From JAEUHZ01 sp964552795 (GTDB taxonomy: Bacteria > Planctomycetota > UBA1135 > GCA-002686595): 64,000 nt of DNA. The position numbers and the translations under genes are program-made. The stretch's first letter is position 1. Each line of letters starts with the position of its first letter. Location: assembly GCA_964552795.1 (NCBI GenBank), contig CAZKIO010000004.1:62001-126000 (forward strand). The letters run 5' to 3'. The notes under the pieces are model-generated. The model was not told where the DNA came from. It made no database searches and worked only from the letters and a program-made list of their open reading frames with translations. This document shows positions 34,170-43,137 of the stretch, piece after piece.

Positions 34170-36957
34170 CCAGCGCGGCCTCGGCCTCGCGCCGCCAGCG
34201 CATGACGTCCGAGTGCTCCCACGCATCCGGGCTGCCTCCGGTGAGGTTGCCCCACTCGGCCACGCCGCGCGCGTGGCACTCGCGAGCGGCTTCGTCGTTG
34301 CCGAGCTTGCTGTAGATCAGGGAGCGCAGGAAGTCGAAGGCGTTGGGCGTCACGAGCTGGAGCTTCGACTGGAAGTAGTGCCCCTCGAGCGCCGCGAGCG
34401 CACCCTCCCAGTCTTCCGCGCGGGCATGGGCGACCGAGTTGAGCACGTAGAACCACTCCTCCGCGCGGAGCAGGTCGCCATGCTCCTCGATCATGCGCAG
34501 CACGAACGCGGCATCGCGCTTCGCCGGATCGGGGTGGTCGAGCAAGGGGTACAGCATGTTCAGCAGCGCGAGACCGTTCGGTGCGCGGCTGGCCGCCGCG
34601 ACGATCTCGTCGTGCGTGGCCAGGTTCAGCAGGTAGCGGGTACCCAGGATGTCGGCGCGCAGGTCGGGGTTGTCCCCCAGTTCGAGCGCCCGCTGGTAGC
34701 TGGCCAACGCCCCGGCGCGGTCGCCCAGCTGGACCAGGCAGACGCCGAGCGACCAGTGCGCCTCCTGGTTCGTCGGGTTCAGTGTCAGGGCGGCTCGGAA
34801 CGCGCCCTCGGCGTCGGTCAGGCGCCCCAGGAACGAGAGCGATTCGCCCATGCGGTACAGCGCGCTTGGATCGCGCGGTCGCAGGCTGAGCGCCGCGGAA
34901 CGGCACATGAGGGACGACTGCACGCGTCCGGCACGGTCGTAGATGATCCCGCCGACCGATTGCAGCACGTAATCGCCCGGATGCAGGTGCAGCGCCTGGT
35001 CGTACATCCGGTAGACGTCGGGACGGTGCCGCTCGAAGCCGTCCCACAGCGCAGCGCTCAGCACCCAGATCGAGCCGGGCGCGAGCTTCGGCAGGTTCTC
35101 GGGGGACGCGAGCTCGAGCAGCACGGGCAGGTCGTTGTCGGTGATCGCCTGGCGCATCCGCATCCGCTCGGGATCGGGATCGAGGTCCATCGCCAGGTAG
35201 AACAGGTTCTCGGCCTTCACGGAGCTTGCGCCGTGCACCTTGCGGCTCACGCGACCCCAGTCGTCGAGCGCGAGCGCCACCTCCTCGGCGATGGCGCGTT
35301 CGCGCAGACGCTTCAGCGCCGGGACGACGTCCGCCGCCTCCAGGTCGACGCCGTAGTCGCGGAACGCCTGGGTGAAGGCGGCGTCGAGCTCGATCTCGCG
35401 CTGACGGTTGCCGATGGTCGGGATCTGTGCGATGCGCAGTTCGATGAGGCGCTCGCGCAGGCGTTCGTCCTGTTCGCGCAGCGCGCGTTCGCGCTCGGCG
35501 GCGCCCAGGTCGGCCTCCGCCTTCGCCACGAAACCGCGGGCGCGCTCGAGCAGCGCCGTGTCCGCGCCTCCGGTCTCGGCCAGCGACAGCGCCCGGCGCG
35601 CGGACGCCAGCGCGCTCTCGGGCTTCCCGGCCTGCCCGAACTCGATCGCCTCGCCGTGCGCCGCTTCGACCGCGCTGCGCGTCTGTTCCATGCGCTGCGA
35701 GCGCTCGTGGTCGACCCACCAGAACCCCCCGCCACCGACGAGCAGCGCCACGGCGACCGTGCCGGCCAGCGCCACCGTCAGCTTGCGGCGGCGGCGTTCC
35801 TCCGCGGCCTTGATGCGCGACTCGGTCGCGGACAGCTCAGCCTTCTGCGCACGCTCCTCGACGGTCGAGACGTAGGCGTGCACGGCCTTGGCGACCTCGT
35901 CCGCGTTGGCCGGTCGAGCGGCACGCGCCGGCATCATGCAGTCCAGGCACAGTTGCTTGAGCACCTGGTCGGCCTCGCATGCGTCGATGCGCGCGCGCGC
36001 CGGGTCGAGCTTGGCCCGCGCCGCCTGGCCGACGATCGACTCGCCCTCGATCTCCTCGTAGGGCGGGCGGCCGGTCAAGAGCTCGCACAGGATCGCGCCG
36101 AGCGAGAACACGTCGGCGCGCTCGTCGAGCTTCTCGATCTCGCCTTGCGCCTGCTCGGGCGCCATGTAGGCCGGCGTGCCCATCACCGAACCGACCATCG
36201 AGTCCGAACCGGACGAGCCGGGGCCGCTGCGCACGGTCTCGATCACCGTGTGCACGCTCTGGTTGGCGCGCTTCTCGTCGGCCACGCCGCCGCGGTGCAG
36301 CACCTTCGCCAGGCCCCAGTCGACGACCTGCACCTCGCCGAAGGCGCCGACCATGATGTTCGCGGGCTTCAGGTCGCGGTGCAGCACGCCCTTGCTGTGC
36401 GCGTAGGCCATCGTCTGGCACACGGATTCGAAGATCGTCAGCAGCCGCCCGCGGTTGTCGGCGGGCGTCTTGCGCTGCAGGAAGAGCGCCGCCAGCGTGC
36501 GCCCCTTCACGAGCTTCATCGTGAAGTACGGGCGGTCGTCGGCCATCAGGCCCAGCTCGTACACGGGCACGATGCCCGGATGCTGGAGCTGGCCGCCGAC
36601 CTGCGCCTCCTCGACGAAGCGCTGCACGACCTCGGGACGCTTGGCGAGTTCGCCGTCGAGCACCTTGACCGCGACGTCGCGGCCCAGATCCGTGTCGTGC
36701 CCCTTGAGGATCACGCCCATGCCGCCGCGCGCGATCTCGCCGAGCAGCTGGTAGTTGCCGCGGCCCTGAGGCACGAGCTTCGTCGTCGCCGAACCGGGAT
36801 CGACGAGCGGCGAACCGCCGTGCTCCGAGTCCGAGTCCGGCAGCAGCACCTTGGGTGCGAGACCGCTCCGCTGGCCGAGGATGGCAAGAACGGAGCGGTG
36901 CGGGTTCGTATCGTCCGATGTGGGCTGTTTCAGAGGGCGCCTCCGCGCTGCAGACAC
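34162..36957 (-). CDS. Ser/Thr protein kinase with DWG motif and TPR region
   Basis: This 931-residue kinase has residues about 68-370 as a Hanks-type domain: GEIARGGMGVILKG near 73-86, Lys98 in VAVKVL, HRDLKPAN with Asp195, and DWG at 213-215 in place of DFG, a form common in planctomycete kinases. The activation segment MGTPAYMAPEQ is intact, so activity is likely. An Ala/Glu/Arg helix precedes one transmembrane segment near 395-415. The external part has a coiled region and about eight TPR-like units (NPTNQEAHWSLGVCLVQLGD). The GTG start at 36957 lacks a Shine-Dalgarno site. The SEC-C gene stops 45 bases upstream on the same strand. Targets are unknown. Confidence 0.93.
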   Translation of the reverse strand: MSAARRRPLKQPTSDDTNPHRSVLAILGQRSGLAPKVLLPDSDSEHGGSPLVDPGSATTKLVPQGRGNYQLLGEIARGGMGVILKGHDTDLGRDVAVKVLDGELAKRPEVVQRFVEEAQVGGQLQHPGIVPVYELGLMADDRPYFTMKLVKGRTLAALFLQRKTPADNRGRLLTIFESVCQTMAYAHSKGVLHRDLKPANIMVGAFGEVQVVDWGLAKVLHRGGVADEKRANQSVHTVIETVRSGPGSSGSDSMVGSVMGTPAYMAPEQAQGEIEKLDERADVFSLGAILCELLTGRPPYEEIEGESIVGQAARAKLDPARARIDACEADQVLKQLCLDCMMPARAARPANADEVAKAVHAYVSTVEERAQKAELSATESRIKAAEERRRRKLTVALAGTVAVALLVGGGGFWWVDHERSQRMEQTRSAVEAAHGEAIEFGQAGKPESALASARRALSLAETGGADTALLERARGFVAKAEADLGAAERERALREQDERLRERLIELRIAQIPTIGNRQREIELDAAFTQAFRDYGVDLEAADVVPALKRLRERAIAEEVALALDDWGRVSRKVHGASSVKAENLFYLAMDLDPDPERMRMRQAITDNDLPVLLELASPENLPKLAPGSIWVLSAALWDGFERHRPDVYRMYDQALHLHPGDYVLQSVGGIIYDRAGRVQSSLMCRSAALSLRPRDPSALYRMGESLSFLGRLTDAEGAFRAALTLNPTNQEAHWSLGVCLVQLGDRAGALASYQRALELGDNPDLRADILGTRYLLNLATHDEIVAAASRAPNGLALLNMLYPLLDHPDPAKRDAAFVLRMIEEHGDLLRAEEWFYVLNSVAHARAEDWEGALAALEGHYFQSKLQLVTPNAFDFLRSLIYSKLGNDEAARECHARGVAEWGNLTGGSPDAWEHSDVMRWRREAEAALAR

Positions 36958-37002
36958 TCAGCGTGCGGACACCGTACTCAACCTGCGCGCCCGGCGGTCA
37001 TC

Positions 37003-37557
37003 TCACTGCGGCGTCACGCCGCCCGCGGGCAGGTCGTGCCAGTGGCCGTGCTCGGGCGACCAGACCTTGCCCGGCGGCGGATCGCCCGGCGGCTGCGGCG
37101 TCAACGTGCCGGGAGGCGGCACCTGGCTCGGCGTGCTCGTCGGCGCGAAGGGGCCCGCGACGTTCGTCGATGCCGCACCGGGGATGTCGTGCCAGTGGCC
37201 GTGCTCCGGCGACCAGACCTTGCCGGGCGGCGGATCGCCCGGCGGCTGCGGCGTCAGGCCCCCGATCGCGGGCGTCGGCGTGGTGGTGGTCGCCGTGGTC
37301 GTGGTGAACGGCAGCGGGATCGGTTTCGCGGGCGAGGTCCCCGCGCTTTCCTCCGCAGGATCCGAGCGACCGATCTGCGACGCGAGGCCGACCGCGACGA
37401 CGAGCGCGATGCCGCCGACGGTCATGCCCGCGAGCTTCCACGGCGAACGCTTCGCCTCCTCGGCGGCGACGACCTTCTTCTGGCAGCAGGCCTTGTGCTT
37501 CTTCCCGCTGCCGCAGGGGCAGGGTGCATTGCGTCCGATCGCTTCCGAGGTGCTCAT
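37003..37557 (-). CDS. SEC-C motif membrane protein with tandem GKVWSPEHGHWH repeats
   Basis: This 184-residue protein has an N-terminal SEC-C zinc motif CPCGSGKKHKACC (Cys13, 15, 24, 25). A transmembrane helix spans 42-60, followed by a Thr-rich linker. Two near-identical 26-residue repeats (101-126 and 152-177) each open LTPQPPGDPPPGK and hold VWSPEHGHWHD; they differ only at one Ile/Leu. The His-rich GHWHD ends look like possible metal sites outside the membrane. The segment resembles repeats seen elsewhere in planctomycetes with SEC-C proteins. It lies between the kinase and di-haem genes on the same strand and could be a kinase partner. Function is unknown. Confidence 0.8.
   Translation of the reverse strand: MSTSEAIGRNAPCPCGSGKKHKACCQKKVVAAEEAKRSPWKLAGMTVGGIALVVAVGLASQIGRSDPAEESAGTSPAKPIPLPFTTTTATTTTPTPAIGGLTPQPPGDPPPGKVWSPEHGHWHDIPGAASTNVAGPFAPTSTPSQVPPPGTLTPQPPGDPPPGKVWSPEHGHWHDLPAGGVTPQ
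37027..37257 (-). repeat. Two 78-base coding repeats in the SEC-C gene
   Basis: Segments 37180-37257 and 37027-37104 encode the same 26-residue unit with one Ile/Leu difference. They are separated by 75 bases of unrelated Pro/Thr-rich sequence. Confidence 0.75.
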
Positions 37558-37590
37558 GGGGGCCTTTCAGGATACTCGGCGGAGCGGGAA

Positions 37591-40500
37591 TCAGGGCGAC
37601 CACACCGTGCGCCAGCCGTTCGTCAGGTTGAACGTGTCGGCCGTGCAGAACGCGGCGGCGTTGCGGTACCAGACCTGGTAGGTGCGCGTGCCGGGCGCGA
37701 GCACCATGCCGCGGGCGGAGACGGACAGGTCGCCGGCGGCGGGGTACTGCGAAGCACCGCCCGCGTTGGCCTTGGTGCCCAGGCGCACGACCGTGCCGCT
37801 CGCGCAGCGCAGGCCGTCGCCGAACTGCGCGCCGGCGCCGGCGCCGGCCTGACCCGTGCCCTGGAAGTAGAGCGCGGAGCTGTTCGGCATCCCGGTGCCG
37901 GAGAGCAGCAGGGTGTCGAAGAAGATCGATGCGCTGCCGCTGCCCGTCAGCTTGCCTCCCGTGCCCAGCGAATGCAGGCACCCTTCGTTCGCGCCGGCGG
38001 CGCTCGCATTGCCGCACGGACACGGCGTGCCGCTGCCGTCGCCGGCGCAGAACGGCCGGCCCGCCTCGCCCGGGAAGTCGAGCGGATCGGCCGGATCGGA
38101 ACCCAGGTCGATCTCGTCGCGATCGAGCCAGCCGTCGAGGTCGCGATCGACGCCCAGACGCGTCTGCGTGCCCTTGGGCACGACCGTGAACGTGATCGCG
38201 GCTCCGGGCGCGGCCGCGGCGTGCAGCGCGGCGGTCGTCGTGTTCTCCGCGGCGCGATCCGTGATCCAGTTGCCCGACCCCGTGTAGGTGAATCCGCGCG
38301 GGAGCCCGGACCACAGTCCCTTGGCGACGAGGCCGACGCGGTTGAGGTCCGCCTGCGCCGTCATCTGGCCGAAGGTCGTCGCGTCCGCGCCGGCCGGCGC
38401 CGCCGTGATCGTGAGCTGTCGCCCGACGAGCGCGTGCGTGTCCTTGGAGGGCAGCCCGGGCGGCTCCTGCACGACCGGATTCGTCGAGCCTGCCGGCAGG
38501 TCCGAGCCCGAGAAGGCCAGCATGAACGCGGTCAGGTTCGCGATCATCTGGTCGCTCGTCACGGTGAAAATGGGCTCGGCGATGAAGCGCTCGATCGAGT
38601 CCACCGTGCCGTCGTTCAAGTACCCGAAGCCGTTGGTGTTGACGAGCTGCGTCATGTTGAAGCCCGTCTTCTCGTGCATGTTCCGCAGGTGCGGGATCTT
38701 CATGCTGACGTTCGAGAGGCCGTCCTGGGAAACGAGCGCCATGTGGCGCTCGCCGTTGGGGCCGACCGGGAACGGCTGGAACGTGCCGCCCACGAGGCGG
38801 TGATCGGTGCCGCCGCCCGTCGGGAACGTGTGGCAGGTCACGCAGGACACGTTGCCAGCGTCGAGCAGCATCCCGCCCGCCTGCGCCGTGGGCGGTCGGA
38901 ACACGACCATCCCCTGCACGGCGTTGCCGTTCGGCAGCGGCTGCCCGGCGGGCGCGAAGCGGCCCGTCGTGAAATGCCCCGGCAGCGGCAGGCTGGTCGG
39001 CAGCGAATTGTCGAAGTTGCGGAACGGGTTCGGCGGATAGTGGATCGTCGCTAGGAAGTCCTCGAACGCCTGCATCTCCGCGGCGGTCAGGTTGGCGTCG
39101 TCGCCCTGCAGTCCCATGAACGCGCCGTTGAACTCCTCGAGGCCGAACCGGTCGCCGCGCCAGTGCAACGGCTCCTTGCCGATGATGTCCTGCAGCGTCT
39201 GCGTGGTCATCGGCCCCTTCATCGGGTGGAAGTTCTGGAAGCCCGTGTTGAGCCCCGGGATGCCCGCGCCGAGGTTGTTGCCCGCGACCGGCCGCATCGC
39301 GCCGCTGGGATCGCCCAGATCCCACGCCAGGCCGTCCATGCGCGCGTCGACGTGGCACGACGCGCACGCGATCTGGCCCAGGCCCGAATTCTTGCGCGTG
39401 TCGTAGAGGTGCATGCGTCCGGCCTTGATCGCCGCCGGCGACGCGTCGTGGAAGCCCAGGCTCTGCACGACGAGCTCCGTCGCCGTGCTGACCACCGAAA
39501 CCCGCGCGGCGAACTTGCTCAGCACGTAGAGCCGGGCGCGCGCCTCGTCGAGCACGAGTCCCGTCGGTCCCTCGGGGACCTCGATCGTCGGGGCGAGCCC
39601 CGCGCGCGCTCCCGCGCCGTCGATCACGACGACGTTGTTCGACCCCATCCCGGCCACGTAGCCCTTCGTGCCGGCCGCGTTCCACACGAGCGCGCGCGGG
39701 TCGCCGATCGACTGGTCGCGCTGGGCCTGCGGAACGGTCGGCACCGTGTAGTTCAGGTGGGGGTTGAGGTCCCCCACGGCGATCGTCGCTCCGGCGCTGG
39801 ACACGCGCGCCAGCTGGACGCGCAGGAAGCGGCCTTCCAGCACCGGTTCGAACCGCACCTCGTTCGTGGCCTCCGTGCCGACCAGGGTCACCTCGCCTCC
39901 GGGCTTGACCGCCAGCGCCATGCCGATGTTCATCAGCCGGCGCGCGTAGGTCACGCCGTTCGTGGCCGTGTCGATGATGGCGATGTCGTGGTCCGCCAGA
40001 TCCCAGCCCGCGACGCGGCCGGAATCGGCCGCGTTGGCGCCGCTGACCTTGGCGGTCCAGTTGCCGCCGTTGTCGTCGAGCCACTGGCCGGCGCCGTTCT
40101 TGCGCACGATCAGCCCCACGCGCGGCGGCACGGGCAGCGCGGGGTTGATCGGCGGGTTGAAGCCCGCGCCGCTGTTCGGCGGCGGGTTCTGCCCGCCCCA
40201 GGGCCCGTTCGCGTCGTTCACGACGTTGGGCGGGAAGCCGATGTTCGAGACTGCGCCGCCGCCCAGCACGGTCGTCGAGTTGCCCGAGTCGTGGATCGCC
40301 GCGTACACGCGCGTCCCGTCGGGGCTGACCGCCAGCGCGCGCGGGTCCTCGCCGACGATGGCGATGGACACCGGCGCGGCCGCGAGGTTCGCGGGGTCGA
40401 ACACCTGCACCACGTTCGCCTGCGAGCACGACACGAACGCGCGCTGCGGCGATCCGGCGAACACCACGCCGGCCGGCTCGTCCTGCGTGCGCAGGGTCGC

Positions 40501-40824
40501 GATCACGTTGCGCGCGGCGAGGCTGACGACGCTCACGCTGTCCGAGATGTGGTTGACGACCCACACCTCGTCGTTCGTGCGGCAGCGCACCGAGACGGGA
40601 TCGATCCCGACCGGCACGTCGTAGAGGCGCACGACGCTGGCGCCCGTGACGTCGAAGACCTCGATGCGCGCGTCGGCCGTGTTCACCGCCACGAGCCGCG
40701 TCCCGTCCGGCGTCAGATCGAGCGGCTGGACGTGCGGCGACTCCCAGTTGACGAAGCTGGACTGCGCCGGGGCGATGCCCGGCAGGACGATCGAGAGGGC
40801 GAGGAGGAGGCTGGTGGTGCGCAC
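37591..40824 (-). CDS. Secreted di-haem cytochrome beta-propeller with C-terminal Cys-rich module
   Basis: This 1077-residue exported protein has a signal peptide ending near residue 20 (APAQ). An N-terminal beta-propeller of YVTN type (TPDGTRLVAVNTADARIEVF, SPDGTRVYAAIHDSG) spans about 30-470. Two c-type haem motifs follow, CASCH (487-491) and CVTCH (661-665), in a region like di-haem cytochrome c peroxidase/MauG-type electron carriers. Residues about 923-1077 are a separate module, opening FCAGDGSGTPCPCGN with six Cys and ending NLTNGWRTVW. The same module closes the CHRD protein at 56996-59245. It is probably an extracellular redox protein. A TAGACT near 40866-40871 may be its -10 box; the start is a GTG at 40824. 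Substrate unknown. Confidence 0.88.
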   Translation of the reverse strand: MRTTSLLLALSIVLPGIAPAQSSFVNWESPHVQPLDLTPDGTRLVAVNTADARIEVFDVTGASVVRLYDVPVGIDPVSVRCRTNDEVWVVNHISDSVSVVSLAARNVIATLRTQDEPAGVVFAGSPQRAFVSCSQANVVQVFDPANLAAAPVSIAIVGEDPRALAVSPDGTRVYAAIHDSGNSTTVLGGGAVSNIGFPPNVVNDANGPWGGQNPPPNSGAGFNPPINPALPVPPRVGLIVRKNGAGQWLDDNGGNWTAKVSGANAADSGRVAGWDLADHDIAIIDTATNGVTYARRLMNIGMALAVKPGGEVTLVGTEATNEVRFEPVLEGRFLRVQLARVSSAGATIAVGDLNPHLNYTVPTVPQAQRDQSIGDPRALVWNAAGTKGYVAGMGSNNVVVIDGAGARAGLAPTIEVPEGPTGLVLDEARARLYVLSKFAARVSVVSTATELVVQSLGFHDASPAAIKAGRMHLYDTRKNSGLGQIACASCHVDARMDGLAWDLGDPSGAMRPVAGNNLGAGIPGLNTGFQNFHPMKGPMTTQTLQDIIGKEPLHWRGDRFGLEEFNGAFMGLQGDDANLTAAEMQAFEDFLATIHYPPNPFRNFDNSLPTSLPLPGHFTTGRFAPAGQPLPNGNAVQGMVVFRPPTAQAGGMLLDAGNVSCVTCHTFPTGGGTDHRLVGGTFQPFPVGPNGERHMALVSQDGLSNVSMKIPHLRNMHEKTGFNMTQLVNTNGFGYLNDGTVDSIERFIAEPIFTVTSDQMIANLTAFMLAFSGSDLPAGSTNPVVQEPPGLPSKDTHALVGRQLTITAAPAGADATTFGQMTAQADLNRVGLVAKGLWSGLPRGFTYTGSGNWITDRAAENTTTAALHAAAAPGAAITFTVVPKGTQTRLGVDRDLDGWLDRDEIDLGSDPADPLDFPGEAGRPFCAGDGSGTPCPCGNASAAGANEGCLHSLGTGGKLTGSGSASIFFDTLLLSGTGMPNSSALYFQGTGQAGAGAGAQFGDGLRCASGTVVRLGTKANAGGASQYPAAGDLSVSARGMVLAPGTRTYQVWYRNAAAFCTADTFNLTNGWRTVWSP
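37594..38058 (-). repeat. 155-codon GDGSG/CPCGN module, copy 1
   Basis: This copy encodes the C-terminal module of the di-haem protein. Hand comparison with copy 2 (58778-59242, opposite strand) gives about 106 identities in 155 residues with no gap. Confidence 0.8.
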
Positions 40825-40832
40825 GCTGGATC

Positions 40833-40864
40833 CTGCAGGGTCCCGGGGGGGGGTCTCCCTGCAG
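40833..40864 (-). promoter_or_regulatory. Hairpin with G9 tract between peroxiredoxin and di-haem genes
   Basis: CTGCAGGG (40833-40840) pairs with CCCTGCAG (40857-40864). The loop holds a run of nine G (nine C on the sense strand). It lies in the leader of the di-haem gene and could act as terminator of the upstream gene or as an attenuator. Confidence 0.4.
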
Positions 40865-40891
40865 TCTACCCAGCCGGCGCGCCGCGCGGGG

Positions 40892-41347
40892 TCAGGCGAG
40901 CTTCTTCAGAGCCGCCTGGACCTCGGCCCAGTTGCGCTCCTCGGGGGTCTTCTCCTGGACCTGCACGAACGCGACCTTGCCGCCCTTGTCGACGATGACG
41001 GTCGCGCGGTGGCAGATGAAGGCCACGCCGGGATGCTGCAGGCCGTATTTCTTGGCGACCTCGAGCATCGGATCGGCCAGCAGATCGTGCTTGATGCCGC
41101 GCGCGTCCTTCCAGGCCTTGTGCGACCAGGTGGAGTCGCGGCTGATGCCCACGACGACGGTGTTCGGGTCCGTGATCACGGGCTCCTTGCTGATCTTGCA
41201 GTTCTCCTTCTCGCAGGTCGGGCTCCAGTCGAGCGGATAGAACATCAGGACGACGTTCTTGCCCTTGTGGGCGGCGAGCGACCAGTCCTTCTGGTCCTGC
41301 GTCTTCAGCGTGAAGTCGGGCGCGGCGGTTCCGGTGTCGATCGGCAT
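40892..41347 (-). CDS. BCP/PrxQ-type peroxiredoxin
   Basis: This 151-residue thiol peroxidase reduces hydroperoxides with a reducing partner such as thioredoxin. The peroxidatic Cys45 lies in YPLDWSPTCEKENC, in a PxxxSxxC form of the usual PxxxTxxC, and Cys50 five residues later fits the resolving cysteine of atypical two-Cys BCP enzymes. A CXXC-free chain and absence of signal peptide indicate a cytoplasmic enzyme. The ATG at 41347 starts the conserved PDFTLKTQDQ region at residue 10. TACACT at 41408-41413 on the minus strand may be its -10 box, with a leader of about 60 bases. It is divergent from the DUF1579 gene. Confidence 0.92.
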   Translation of the reverse strand: MPIDTGTAAPDFTLKTQDQKDWSLAAHKGKNVVLMFYPLDWSPTCEKENCKISKEPVITDPNTVVVGISRDSTWSHKAWKDARGIKHDLLADPMLEVAKKYGLQHPGVAFICHRATVIVDKGGKVAFVQVQEKTPEERNWAEVQAALKKLA

Positions 41348-41557
41348 GTGGGTCTCCAGCGTTGGATGGCCAGCGCCGGCGAGCGGCGCGTGCGGGTCGG
41401 TTCCGGCAGTGTAGCGTTTGCGCGCCCGCCGCGCCGCCGGGCGGGCGCCCCTGCCTGGCGGCATTTTCCGCGAAGGATCGCTGCGCGCCGCGCGACGGTA
41501 CCCTGATCGGCCCTCTCCAGACCCACCCACATCACCACCGCCCGAAGGGAGCAACCC

Positions 41558-42133
41558 ATGAAGACCAGGATCCTGATTCTCTCCGCCGCCGCCGGCGCGC
41601 TGCTCGCGACCGGCACCCTGTTCGCGTTCCAGGACGGCGCGGAGATGCCCACGGCCAAGGCCGGCGCCGAGCACAAGGTGCTCGAACGCTTCGTCGGCGA
41701 GTGGAGCACGACCTTCAAGATGGCGCCGATGGCGCCCGGCATGCCGCCGGTCGAGACGCACGGCACCGAGAAGGCGCGCCTCGCGATGAACGGCCTGTGG
41801 GTCATCTCCGACTACGACGACCCCCAGTTCATGGGCATGGGCTTCAGCGGCCACTCCGTGTTCGGCTACGACACCGAGAAGCGCAAGTACGTGGGCGCCT
41901 GGGTCGACTCGATGACCGCGTCGATCACGCCGTCCGAGGGCGTGTGGGACGAGGCCCAGAAGACCATGACGCTGACGATGATGGGCAAGGACCCGATGAC
42001 GGGCCAGCCCTCGCAACAGAAGTCGGTGGTCCGCTTCCACGACGACGGCAGCCGCACCGAGCGCATGACGCTCAAGGGCGCCGACGGCAAGGAGAACGAG
42101 TTCTTCACGATCGACTACAAGAAGCGCAAGTGA
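41558..42133 (+). CDS. DUF1579 family exported protein
   Basis: This 191-residue protein has a signal peptide (about 1-24, ending LFAFQ). The family-typical segments are HKVLERFVGEWSTTFKM, GLWVISDY and GYDTEKRKYVGAWVDSM, a lipocalin-like beta barrel of unknown function. Length matches the family. A GGGAG ribosome site lies about 6 bases before the ATG. A TACCCT near 41498-41503 could be its -10 element. The IMPase-family gene follows 85 bases downstream with its own GGGAGG site, so the two may be co-transcribed. DUF1579 proteins are common in planctomycetes and acidobacteria. No ligand is known. Confidence 0.88.
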   Translation: MKTRILILSAAAGALLATGTLFAFQDGAEMPTAKAGAEHKVLERFVGEWSTTFKMAPMAPGMPPVETHGTEKARLAMNGLWVISDYDDPQFMGMGFSGHSVFGYDTEKRKYVGAWVDSMTASITPSEGVWDEAQKTMTLTMMGKDPMTGQPSQQKSVVRFHDDGSRTERMTLKGADGKENEFFTIDYKKRK

Positions 42134-42218
42134 GGTTCCGCCGGGAGGCGCAGCAAGCGCGCGGCGTCGATCGCGCCGCGCGCTTGACAGCACGCGCGGA
42201 AACTGGGAGGAACGCGGT

Positions 42219-43046
42219 GTGATCCCCGCCGCGCTGCCCGCCTCCCTGCGTGCCGACCTGGAAGCCGTGATCCCCGCCGCGCAGACCGCCGGAGCGCGCG
42301 CGCTCGGCCTGCGCGCCACCGGCCGCTGGACGGATCCGGCCATCCTGGCCGACGTCGGTGACCAGGCCGCGGACGGCTTCCTCCAGGGTTTCCTGCGCGG
42401 ACGCTTCCCGGGCGACGCGATCCTCAGCGAGGAGACGGCCGACACGCGCGACCGGCTCTCCAGTTCGCGCGTGTGGATCGTCGACCCGCTCGACGGCACG
42501 CGCGAGTACAGCCACGGCCGCGACGACTGGGCGGTCCACGTCGCGCTGGTGACCGACGGCCGGCCGGTGCTGGGCGTCGTCGCGCTGCCCGCTCAGCGTC
42601 GCACGCTGTGGGGCGTGTGCACTCCCGCCGGCACCTGGCACGGGCTGATCGGGGACGGCGCGCTCGCGCACGGCGACGTCGCGCGCAGCGGACCGACGCG
42701 CATCGCGGTGTCGCGCAGCCACACGCCGAGCTGGATGCCGCGCTTCGCCGAGGAACTGGGCGCGACGCAGGTCCACTCCGGCAGCGTCGGCAACAAGGTC
42801 GCGCTCGTGCTGCTGGGCGAGGCCGACGTCTACGCGCATCGGCGCGGCCTCAAGGAATGGGACACCTGCGCGCCCGAGTGCGTCGCGCGCGCGATGGGCT
42901 GGCGCGTCAGCCGGCTCACCGGCGAGGATCTCGCCTACAACCAGCCGGATCCGCGCCTCGACGAGTTCCTCCTGTGCCGCCCGGCCGACCACGACCGCGT
43001 CCTGACGGCGCTGCGCACGGCCGGCGCGGTGTCCGTCGCGGGTTGA
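42219..43046 (+). CDS. Inositol-monophosphatase-family sugar/nucleotide phosphatase (CysQ-like)
   Basis: This 275-residue Mg2+/Li+-sensitive phosphatase-fold protein shows the family signatures: Glu71 in GDAILSEE, the WIVDPLDGT motif with Asp89 and Asp92 (85-94), and Asp215 in KEWDTCAPE. TREYSHG right after the metal motif is typical of 3'(2'),5'-bisphosphate nucleotidases (CysQ), so PAP hydrolysis is the best guess. Inositol phosphate or fructose bisphosphate activity cannot be excluded. The GTG start at 42219 has a good GGGAGG site 7 bases upstream. It is the last gene before a GC-rich hairpin that precedes the sigma factor. Confidence 0.88.
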   Translation: MIPAALPASLRADLEAVIPAAQTAGARALGLRATGRWTDPAILADVGDQAADGFLQGFLRGRFPGDAILSEETADTRDRLSSSRVWIVDPLDGTREYSHGRDDWAVHVALVTDGRPVLGVVALPAQRRTLWGVCTPAGTWHGLIGDGALAHGDVARSGPTRIAVSRSHTPSWMPRFAEELGATQVHSGSVGNKVALVLLGEADVYAHRRGLKEWDTCAPECVARAMGWRVSRLTGEDLAYNQPDPRLDEFLLCRPADHDRVLTALRTAGAVSVAG

Positions 43047-43103
43047 TCGGTCGCGCGGATCGAAACAGCCGCCGTCGCGGGCGCTAGGGCCCCCCGGCCG
43101 GCC

Positions 43104-43127
43104 CGCCCGGGGCGCGCGCGCCGGGCG
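43104..43127 (+). promoter_or_regulatory. GC hairpin just ahead of the sigma factor start
   Basis: CGCCCGG (43104-43110) and CCGGGCG (43121-43127) pair across a 10-base loop, 10 bases before the ATG at 43138. It may terminate the preceding gene or fold over the GAGGA ribosome site of the sigma gene. Confidence 0.35.
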
Positions 43128-43137
43128 CCCGAGGAAA

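Noticed and set aside
34213..39054. Plus-strand open frame of 1613 codons
   Set aside because: It runs antisense through a kinase, a SEC-C protein and part of the di-haem protein. Those have recognisable domains; this one has none and is compositionally biased.
42184..42189. TTGACA upstream of the IMPase-family gene as a -35
   Set aside because: The segment 17 bases on is GC-rich (GGAGGA) and serves as a ribosome site. There is no -10.
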